Shown here piece by piece: positions 39,307 through 47,933 of a stretch of DNA of 64,000 nucleotides; position 1 is the first letter of the stretch; every line of letters begins with the position of its first letter. The stretch covers positions 98,204,362 to 98,268,361 of the forward strand of contig NC_084759.1 of the NCBI RefSeq assembly GCF_028858725.1, in the 5' to 3' direction. The notes beneath the pieces were generated by a model, which saw nothing but the letters and a program-made list of their open reading frames with translations, was not told where the DNA came from and made no database searches. The stretch comes from Colius striatus. Its lineage: Eukaryota > Chordata > Aves > Coliiformes > Coliidae. Both the position numbers and the translations under genes were made by a program.

Positions 39307-41937
39307 AGATTTACATAAATATGTACTTAGCAGTGCAACATGTTGCACACTGAAGTAAAAATAAGATCATGCATACTTCCACATGCAAAAGCCATGTCCC
39401 CACAGAAGTAAGAGAACTTGGAAAAAACGTCTTCAGATAGCCAAGGACTCCGTCCTGCTGCAGAGGCAGGAGAAAAAATTAAGGAAAAGATTATCAGGCT
39501 AGGTATCATACTAATTTTTTTCTCATTATTTACAATGCCTGTATCATTGAGAAAAAAAGGATGTAATGACTGTTAGTGCTGTCTGTACTGCTCTTGATTT
39601 AGGGGTTTAAAAATAAGTCAATGAATATGAATAAAATACAGCCAACAATTGGACTAATAGCACCAAGTTTGTTGGTGTCAATGAAATAAGCCTCTGCCAT
39701 CTGAAATTCAGTGAGCTTGGGTAAATTGCCCATATTCTGTAAAACCACTTGCATACATTCAGAGATATTTGGCAATGCCGTCATTGTATCTGTGCCCCAG
39801 GCTGTTCATCCCCTTTCAGAAACCAGCTATGAATCTCCCTGTTACAATTCTGACAGGAGATCCGAGGGAACATCAAGAAATCTATTGCTTAAAAGTAACT
39901 GAAAAATGTTGCAACAGCTGCCGTATTGCTTTTTCCCCCCTCCCCAGCAAACAGCTTCAATTGCCTATTCTTTTGCAAGAGGGGCTGGAGAAGTAAAAAA
40001 TTTCCCTTTCTCCTCTTCACTAAAAAAACAGACTCTTTTCCAGGATCAAATTCTATATTTGACATGCTGCTTGGTAAGTGTGGTGACAAAACACAGGTGG
40101 AGTTAAATACCCGTTCACTTATTTACCACTGAAATTCATTAGGTTAAGAAGCAGGCTGAGGTGTTTTATTGCCTATTTTAGAGTAATATTGGCATTTGTG
40201 GCTAAGGTCCACTTGCTTCATGAGTGTTCAATGAGAAACTGTGTGGCTGAACAATGTTTCCATATGCATAATATATTAAAACAAAAAGGCTGTAAAATAA
40301 TATTAGACATCACTTGCACATAAAGATACACAAGCAGAGCACAGAAGTGGCCAAAAAAATGAAAACTGACACTCATGTTTGGTCATTACTTTGAAAGTTA
40401 TGACATTAAGATTGAATAACAAAGCTCAGCCATTAAAGGGAAAATCACATCTGAACATAGTGTAGGATTCGTTGCTGAAAGCATTTTCTTAGATTTGAAC
40501 ATGTCCTATCATTTTGTGATCCAACATGTGTTGCTTGCTTCTTCAGGAAGACGCTTTCCGTTGTTCACACACCTGTGAGGTGATAGTGGGCTTCCAGCTT
40601 CCAGCTATGACGGCTTCCAAGATCTAGTAAGATGGCATTTCTATACTAAGAAGACAACCAGAAAATCAGGGGGGAAAAAAAAAAAAAATCAGACCTTCCA
40701 TAGAGATCCTGGAAGAAGACAGAAAGTGGAAAATAGGACACAGTCTCTGGTGCTGTTCTTCCTATCAGCAGGTCATCTTCAAATTTCATAGACCTTACAA
40801 ACAGCTTTCAAAAGAGTGTTTAGTTATGACCTTTCAGCGTGGCTAAATCTTAGCAAAGATTGTCACTGTCTTTTGGATATTGCCACTGTTTTTTACTGAT
40901 TGTAAATGGAAATACCCATCTCACAAAGGTCATCTGGTACCTTTGACTTTCCCCCATCTTCTCACCTGAGCCTTCCCTGCTCCCTCTGCATTGCCATCGG
41001 TTTCCCAGACTCCTAGCCACAAGCAAAAGGGACCCCCAGCCTGCCTGCCTGCAGTGAGGAAGGAAGCGGGTTTGGCTCATCCAGAGAACCAGCAGTTGAA
41101 ATACTGTTTGAATTTAGCACTAGGAAGAAGTGATTACAAAGAACTACCAAGCCAACTTATAATGAAAGGGCTACATGAATCTATTCTGGTCTTCCATCCA
41201 TCCCATCTGGAAGCCTGTTTTTTTTGTTGGGTTTTTTTTCAGAACTTGCAAAGAGCTTCCTTCTGATTGCCTCCATTGTTTCTGCAAAGAATTGTTTTTG
41301 AATGACCTCCATCAGCTTTAGCAGGATGTTGCTTATTTGCAGCCATGGTGCCGTCTTTCCAATAGCTGAGTTTAGAAGCAAAACGGTTAGAAACATTTGC
41401 ACAGCAAATCCCTCCCTAACTCCTCAAAAGCCATGTGATCATTTTCCTAATAAACAGATAATGGTATTAAATTGTTACAGCTAAGTCTGTCATTGTTGCT
41501 GTTTAACTCATTTTAATTTACAGGTTCTGTTGTCATGGGTGCGTGTTTCTTAAAAGCACCGACTAATCGCACTTGTTGGATATACTTTGCATCTGTATGT
41601 TGGGGGCAGGGAAGGGAGAAGCTTCACCTGTTATCTGTCTGTCAGAGATCTCTGAAATTACGTAAGTGTGACTGAAGCAACTCAACAGAGCCCTCATACA
41701 CTGCCACTTCATTCACCTGTATAAGAAAATTCATATTTGCATGAGAACCGTCTTCCAGCTCTAGGGCCTGGCTGTGGGGGAGAAACGTTATGGCACTAAG
41801 GTCCCTTGCTGCGTGTTACAGCCTGCCTGACACAGCTGACCACGCTGCTCTCGCCTGGTTTGCATCCCTCTGCACCCACATGCAGCTTTGGCCTCTGTGG
41901 ATTTCAGTTCTGACTTTAATAGGAGTGTGAGAGCAGC
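39307..41937. other. Intergenic, no gene recognised
   Basis: Unique-looking sequence with an A14 run at 40675-40688. No supported gene or named repeat. Confidence 0.55.
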
Positions 41938-42150
41938 AGCATGGACAGAATTTCTTCACTGTGAGGGTGATGGAGCACTGGAACAGGCTGCCCAGATGGG
42001 TTGTTGAGTCTCCTTCTCTGAGGACATTCAAAACCCAGCTGAACGAGTTCCTGTGTGACCTGCTCTAGGTCATGCTTGGGCAGGGGAGTTGGACTGGATG
42101 ATCTTTTGAGGTCCTTTCCAATCCTTAAGATTCTGTGATTGATTCTGTGA
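41938..42150 (+). mobile_element. CR1 LINE 3'-end fragment
   Basis: AGCACTGGAACAGGCTGCCC, CTCCTTCTCTGAGGACATTC, CCTGTGTGACCTGCTCTAGG and the terminal GATTCTGTGATTGATTCTGTGA mark a 5'-truncated CR1. It is of a different subfamily (CTGTG-type octamers) from the CTATG-ended copies. Confidence 0.88.
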
Positions 42151-42265
42151 CAATGCAGTCCAGGCCTCTGCAGAGTCATACACCAAGGAGATGTCCACCG
42201 CCTACCCTTTGTGGCCTGGCCACAGGTCACCATTACAGAGTAGACCTATTAACCATTAACAGGGT

Positions 42266-42324
42266 TCATGGTTGGACTCAATGACCTTAAAGGTATTTTC
42301 CAACCTAAACGATTCCATGATGCT
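42266..42324 (+). mobile_element. CR1 LINE 3'-end fragment
   Basis: GGTTGGACTCAATGACCTTA, TTTTCCAACCTAAACGATTC and CATGATGCTAT are a roughly 60-base CR1 terminus, about 115 bases after another CR1 end. It is the last recognisable repeat before the APP CpG island. Confidence 0.82.
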
Positions 42325-42929
42325 ATTAGCTGCATCTTAGGAGTTTTGGTGGGAGCAGAGATACTACTATGGAGCCTGCAGGTCAGAGGAAGAGCAGGTC
42401 AGGCTGCATACCGGGGTCAGGTTTACTGTACCAATTATTACAATGCTGATGAGGGGAGAGAGTAAGTTTGTTTTGGCCTCCTGATTACAAGCAATTTGAC
42501 AAAGCCCTCCATTTTGATTTATTCCTTGTTCAACTGCCTCAGTTCTGCTGATGTTCCTGTGTGCCTTCGTTACTGATAGCACCTCTGGAAATCTTGCATC
42601 AATCTTGCAATTAGCAGTGGGCAAAGGAATACCGTGGAGACCACAGCTGTTTTCCCAGGATGTTCAGCAGGAGGGTTAGGCTTCAAGAGTGTGCACCACT
42701 GTCACGCAAAGCCCCAGGGAAAAGCAGCTGTGCTTATTCATCACCTCCACCTGGACAGCGACTGAAGATCCCTGGTTGGTGTGCAACCTTGTCAGAAAAG
42801 GAAAAAATTGTTAAACAGCTTCTAAATCACACATATGTTTGGAATTGCTTCTTTTGTGAGCACCCTGTAAGGACAGGGGTACCATTTATGTATACACTTC
42901 AGAGGGGTGCAGTGCATTGAGGCCTTGGG
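42325..42929. other. Proximal APP upstream region
   Basis: About 600 bases between the last CR1 fragment and the CpG island. No exon was recognised; it may hold APP regulatory sequence, but no motif stands out. Confidence 0.5.
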
Positions 42930-43290
42930 GCTCCTGAGAACGCGAGGGGCCCCGTGCAGCGGCAGAAAGGGCGGCGCGGTGGCTATGAAAATAGTTATGG
43001 ATGATACCCGAGCAGCCAAGGAGGAGAACCTCCGCTACGATGGCAACCCCCTCGTTGGTTAAAGGCCGGCCTAGGGAGCCGGCCCAAGGCCCTGCCAAGC
43101 CTCCGGGCCCAAGCCTGAGGAGTCGCCCTGCCCCTCGAGCCTAACCACGCGGTGGCCTGGCCCGGGTTCGGGGCCGGCGATACGGCTGGGACCGAAGAGA
43201 AAAGGCGTGCCGGGCCGCGCCAGGGCTGTGCCTGCCGACGAGCCGCGCCCGGGCCGACGGCGCCCGCAGGAGCTGCACCGCCCGGGTGCC

Positions 43291-43302
43291 GCCGCTAGGG
43301 GT
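43291..43302 (+). promoter_or_regulatory. CTCF-type element (APB-beta site)
   Basis: GCCGCTAGGGGT is identical to the core of the APB-beta element of the human APP promoter as I remember it. CTCF binds there and it accounts for much of the promoter activity in cultured mammalian cells. It lies about 125 bases before the inferred start site. Binding in this species is inferred from sequence identity and position. Confidence 0.8.
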
Positions 43303-43305
43303 CTC

Positions 43306-43315
43306 GGCGGGGCGG
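43306..43315 (+). promoter_or_regulatory. GC box (Sp1/KLF-type)
   Basis: GGCGGGGCGG is a consensus Sp1/KLF site placed between the CTCF-type element and the E-box. A second copy, GGGGGCGG, lies at 43352-43359. Such boxes are common in CpG-island promoters, so the assignment rests on position as well as sequence. Confidence 0.6.
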
Positions 43316-43367
43316 CCCGAGGAGGGCCGGGCCGCACCGCACCGCCCGCTCGGGGGCGGACCGGGCC

Positions 43368-43377
43368 ATCAGCTGAC
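43368..43377. promoter_or_regulatory. USF-type E-box (APB-alpha site)
   Basis: ATCAGCTGAC, containing the E-box CAGCTG at 43370-43375, matches the APB-alpha element of the human APP promoter, reported as a USF binding site. It lies about 50 bases before the inferred start site, as in human. Confidence 0.75.
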
Positions 43378-43417
43378 CGGCCCCGCCGCGGCGCTCGGCT
43401 GGTGCCGCCGCAGCTCA

Positions 43418-43587
43418 GTCGCTCTCCCCGGCAGCGTCGCGGCTTCGCGGATTTACAGCCGGACCCCGCCGCGTCTCGCCGGCCTCCCTCTTTCCCTTCC
43501 TCCCTCCCCCCCCCCCTCCCGGCCGCCACGATGTTGCCCCACTTAGCCCTGCTGCTGCTGGCCTCCGGCGCCGTTCCGGCTCTCGAG
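43418..43587 (+). other. APP: APP exon 1 (5' UTR plus coding start)
   Basis: The 3' boundary is the GTAAGA donor. The 5' boundary is inferred: CCCCGGCAGCG at 43426-43436 resembles the region around the major human start site (CCTCGGCAGCGG), about 50 bases after the E-box as in human. The resulting 5' UTR is about 110 nt, somewhat shorter than the human leader. It has no upstream ATG, and its last ~50 bases are almost all pyrimidine, including C11 at 43506-43516. TATA-less CpG-island promoters usually start at several positions, so the 5' end is approximate. Confidence 0.65.
43531..43587 (+). CDS. APP: APP exon 1 coding part (signal peptide)
   Basis: This is the first coding exon of the amyloid precursor protein, a single-pass membrane glycoprotein that enters the secretory pathway and is cut by secretases. 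The exon encodes MLPHLALLLLASGAVPALE, 19 codons, and is followed directly by a GTAAGA donor in phase 0. Mammalian APP exon 1 also contributes 57 coding bases and ends at ALE in phase 0, with only a few residues different (from memory of the family). The hydrophobic core is residues 5-11. Signal peptidase should cut after Ala17 (V-P-A before Leu18), as in mammals. The start has A at -3 (CCACGATGT), and no ATG lies between the inferred start site and this codon. The upstream CTCF/E-box promoter supports the identification independently. The SGAVP segment is the variable part of the signal peptide. Later exons lie beyond the window. Confidence 0.93.
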
Positions 43588-43593
43588 GTAAGA
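43588..43593 (+). other. APP: APP intron 1 splice donor
   Basis: GAG|GTAAGA is a near-consensus vertebrate donor placed exactly after codon 19. It fixes the exon end and the phase (0). Confidence 0.9.
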
Positions 43594-46500
43594 GGGGCAG
43601 GGGGCGACCGGGCGGAGGCTTCCCCGCTGTCCTCCTCCGCTTCTACGAGGCTTTGTCTGCCCGCAGCCGCCCGTGCGGCGTGGGCTCGCCTGCGGCGGGC
43701 GGGGGTCGCCTGTGCCCGTCACGCAGCCGGGCGGCGGGGGACTCCTTCCCCGGCAGTCGTCGTCCTCCCGCCGCCGAACAAAAGGGCCGCTCCCGCCGAG
43801 CGGGGCGGCAAGGAAGAAGCGGACCAGGAGTCCCCGGGGCTGGAGACCCCCCTGTCCCCGCCACCCGCGTCCATCGTGGGACGCGGGCGGCCAGAACCTT
43901 CCCTGCCGCCAGGGCCGGCTCCCTTCGCTGGTCTGGCTGTCGCTGCCGGGGCGCTTCCCCGTTAACTTCGGCCGCCGCCCGCAGAGCCGTCTGGCGCGGC
44001 GCGGGGGTCCGCGGGGAGGGGCAGCAACGCTGCCAGCCGGCGGGCAAAGCGGGGGAGGGCCGAGTGCGTCCCGCGGGGATTTCTCCGCCAGAAGCTGGGG
44101 AAACTTTCCCAGCGTGTGGGCGTGCTGCAGGCGGGGGACTGGGGACACCCGGCGGCATCTCCCCGCGGAGATGGGGGCTGGGGTCACGGAGCCGGGCTGC
44201 GGGCTCTGCCTGGGGAGGGCAGGGCAGCGCCGCGCCTTCGCCGCCGCGCACCCAGCCGCAGGTGTGTGAGGCGGCGGTGGAGAGCGCCCGGCGGGCTGGC
44301 GCAGCAGCCCTGCGGGGGCAGGGAGGCGGTGCCCGCTGGGGAGGGGGCGGTGGCCCGGGCCGTGCCCCCCTCCTTTCCCCCGCGGGCGGGCCGGTGCCGA
44401 GCGTCGCGGAGGCGCGAGAAGATGGCGCCTCTGCAGTGCAGCAGAGAGGCGCCACCGTGCGCGCTGCGGCCGCCGGCAGCCCGCGCCCCTCCGCGGCCGC
44501 CCCTGCCTGCCCTGCCCTCCCCTCCTCGGGGGTGGCTCCGCCCGCCCCCTCTCTCTAGCCTGGCGGCGCCCAGCCGGGCCCCCTCCGGGTGCGGCTGACG
44601 GCGGGAGGGAGCCCCCGTGGCCGCCCTCTGGCCGGGGGCGTGAGCGCACTGCCGCTTCGGCTGAGGGGACGCCGGCGGGGATGCGCAAAGCCCACACCTC
44701 AAGAGGGGCAGCCGAGGGATGTGCCTGCGTGTCGGTGCTTCCCACCCCCCCAAAATAAAAATAATGCTAAAAAAAAAGTGGGGTAGTTATCTCCAAGTCT
44801 CCTTCGTTCCCTGGCCGCCAGACCCCGGCCTTGAGACCGGGCTTTGAGACTTCAGTTTCGGTTCTTCTCTGATATTAAAGCCGCACTTCTGCCAGGGGAG
44901 ACTCAGGGAGTGGGTGGGGGTGAGATGAATGGCAACATTTAGCCTGAAAGGAGCGCCTGAAGCTTGAGCTCCCCCTCGGGCAAAGGGATGCAGGCCTGCA
45001 GCTCAAGTGCCCTTCCTAGGAGGGACCCCAGTGCCCGGTGCATGAGAGGAGACAGCTGTCCATCCTAGCTCTCCATCCCTGCTGCCTGCCAGAGGTTCTC
45101 ACTTTGAGATGTGATCTTGACAGTGTTGAACAGGGCATATCAATCTGAGCAGTTGTAAAGATGCTCAGAGGTTTAAAGCTTCCAGTTACAAAACTCATTC
45201 TGTTTTATCAGCTTGATGCAACCAATGTCTGAATGCAGTAGAAGGAAGTCTCAGCCGTGGGTGAATAGCTGGAGTAAAAAATGAGGTTTTAAGATTGAGA
45301 CTGTGTGTCAGGATAGACCATAGAGGGATGGGCGTTTTTGTTGGGTACCTGTAGCCCTGGGCTTTCAGATGGGTATGTAGTTACTGCTACTGTACAAGGT
45401 GCTTTTGCAAGTAAAGGGGACTTTGGATTTTGCATCAAAACCGTTCAGGGGAGAGTCTGTATTCAGAGCCACCTGCAGAGGTGTCTATGCCTTAGCAGTA
45501 TCCAGAATTTTCAGAGACATCCTTTGCCTCGAAAGGTTTGCTTAAATGGATGTTTTTGAAGAAGCTTTTGAATTTGTGTTGGAATTCCGTGTGAACATTT
45601 GAGGCTTTGCATTTATCCTCTCTTTTTTTTTTTTAATGTTTGTTAGCAGGGTAGCTCTTAACGTTTTGTCTTGTGATCAGGCATTTGTCAGTCTTGGTAC
45701 ACTAAGATTGATACTTCAAACAAGTGACTGCTTTTACAATACTAAAATATTTCATAATAGGAATTGCGTGTGTGTGTTACTGCACTTCAGCTGTCTTTGT
45801 ATACTAAAAGTGTGATTTTATTTTTATTTTTTTAATGTTTTAATTAGATTCTCTTTAGATTTCTTTTATGAAAGGAAACATTTTTTCCTTCCATTTTATA
45901 ACAAATGCTTTCTGGAAAGCAGCAAAGAACGTGTACATTGCTTTTACTGAAAATGATACTAGAAGAGGGAGAGCAGGAACAAACCAAATTCTTTTTATAT
46001 TACACATGGAAAATTCCTTTCTAAAATTACAGGTAGATTAATATTTATTTATGCAGCTTTAAAGGAAATACTCCTTGGTGATGCTCTGGTCATGTTGTGG
46101 TTGTTTAATATGTTTCTTCTGCCACTTGTGTGAATCATACTTACTGGTGTTAGGAAATCCATTGGTCAAGAGCTCTCATAATTTATGAAACTGTCATATT
46201 CTTCAGTAGCTATTTTCCCATTTAATCGCTTTTCATGAATTGTCTGATTCCAGTAGGCAAATGTAGCAGAAAATAACTGTGAATTTGTGTGAATGATCCC
46301 GGTTTATAATTGAAGATTTCTTCTAATTGGCACACTGAGTTTATCAGGATTTCTGCCATGCTTGTTCTGCTTGCTGCTCTAGCTTCATGTTTATAAGTGA
46401 GAGATTTATACCAGATGATTGAAATCAAGTAGTTACAACATTGACATCATACAAGCTCACCCTCAGAAAGTTAGATGACAATAAGTATGTTGCCTGACAG

Positions 46501-47894
46501 CTTTTTGTGAAACTATGTAATGTATTGCTTTATAGGTTATTGGTTTTCTTGGTTTGGTTTGTTTTTTTTTAATGGAAGACCTAAAATATTTATTTCCCCA
46601 TTGTTCAGTTTTCAAGCAGACCTCCTGAAATGACTTTGCGGCGTGGGAAGGAAGCCTCTCCCTCACTTCCATTACAGACTTTCAGTTCCTCTTCCCGTCT
46701 GTTCTGTTCCCAAATTCCCTGGCAAAGGCTTTGTGTTTGTTGAAAGTTCCTTTTGCTTGTTGAAGAGTCCCTTTTGTGCTTCCTGTTTAAGATGCTGCCA
46801 TGTTTGGGTGGGTGGCTGCTGGGTAAGCAGGGCAGGAGAGATGTTGTGGGTTCTGTTTCAGCATCTGGATCCTTGTCCATCGGGTGAATGAATTAGAGAG
46901 TGAAAAAGGAGCTTCTCCCTTATTCCCCTGTTTGATTTTTGTTTGATTAATGAGAAACAGACAATTTTGAGACTTGCGTTCCCTTCAGATGCCTTTTTTT
47001 GGGGAGAAGGAATTGACTGCTGTGCTTCTTCACAAAACAGTGAGGAAAATATGAGGGAACTGACAAGATTTTAGGATTTGTAAATATTCTTTTTCTATGA
47101 ACTGTTTGTATGACAGATGAAAGTGATCTTAATCAGTTTTAGTTGATCACTGTTGAATTATATGGCAAACCTGTAAGAGGTATAGATTGTCCTCGATAGC
47201 TTTTCTTTAATTTATCTTTGCATTTGTTGAATAAACTGTACAGGATGATAAGCAGTTTGGTTTATAAGTTGTATGAAGAAAAAGTATGACTATTTCTTTT
47301 CATTGACACTCCTTTTCCAATACAAAGCTTAGCAAAATAGCTTAAGAGCATAGTAACTTCGTGTAACTGCTTGATGAATTGGCAGTTATTCTTCTCAGTA
47401 GAATAATTTAATTTTTTTAGTGAGCTGTTGGATGTGGAGACTTGGTCAAGATATTAGTAGATGGCTTTAAAAGATCCCTCAGGATGTCTCTGGTTTGACC
47501 TCGTGTCCAACACAGGGACATCTCTGAGGTCAGAGCAGGCTGCTCTTGGTGTTCTGCAGTTGGGTCTTGCAAATGGAGTTCTGAGCACAAAGCCTGCTCA
47601 ACCTTGCTGGGCGACCTGCTCTGTCTATGGTTTGGATGGTTCTCCTCTGCATTGAAACATGTCTCCAAACTGTAACTTGTTTATTTTTAAGGCAGTGTCT
47701 CTACACTTAGTTTACATCCTTAATCCTGAATACTCTTCAGAGTCATTTCTACACCTGTAGCATCTTCTAAAAAAAATGGATGTAATAACCAGGAGTTGAA
47801 AAAATTGTTTAATAAAAAATATTCACGTTTGTCAAATGTCTATATATATGTATACACATAATGCATTCAAATCGCCTAATGTGTCAGTATAATG

Positions 47895-47933
47895 TATGCA
47901 AATATATTTTGAAATCCCCAATGTATTTGCATA
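47895..47933. repeat. Inverted repeat of two octamer (ATGCAAAT) motifs
   Basis: TATGCAAATA at 47895-47904 and its exact complement TATTTGCATA at 47924-47933 are separated by 19 bases in APP intron 1. Each arm contains a perfect POU-type octamer. Confidence 0.75.

Larger units (their letters stand above)
43255..43430 (+). promoter_or_regulatory. APP: APP core promoter (TATA-less, GC-rich)
   Basis: Within about 175 bases the sequence carries, in order, a CTCF-type element, a GC box GGCGGGGCGG (43306-43315), a second GC box GGGGGCGG (43352-43359), a USF-type E-box, and a CCCCGCCGCGG block at 43380-43390 leading to the inferred start region. There is no TATA box at the expected distance. The order CTCF element, E-box, GC block, GGCAGCG start block is the layout known for the human APP promoter. 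The spacing between CTCF element and E-box is larger here (77 bases start to start), so an insertion or expansion is likely. Confidence 0.85.
42930..44740. promoter_or_regulatory. CpG island spanning APP promoter, exon 1 and start of intron 1
   Basis: Base composition changes sharply from AT-rich flanks to very GC-rich, CpG-dense sequence starting near 42930 and ending near 44740. It is the only such island in the window and is centred on exon 1. More than 1 kb of it lies downstream of exon 1, inside intron 1. Long open frames on both strands here come from scarcity of AT-rich stop codons. Confidence 0.92.

Noticed and set aside
1..42900. Exons of the upstream neighbour (CYYR1 in the human order)
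   Set aside because: I looked for a cysteine/tyrosine-rich coding segment with splice sites and found none; the neighbour may lie further left.
43653..44558. 301-codon plus-strand frame and neighbours within the start of intron 1
   Set aside because: Same low-stop GC effect; no homology, no splice structure, and alternative frames of similar length overlap it.
43543..44745. 400-codon minus-strand open frame across the CpG island
   Set aside because: It is Arg/Pro/Gly/Ala-rich with no domain and overlaps other long frames on both strands. GC-rich DNA has few stop codons, and a real coding sequence here would compete with APP exon 1.
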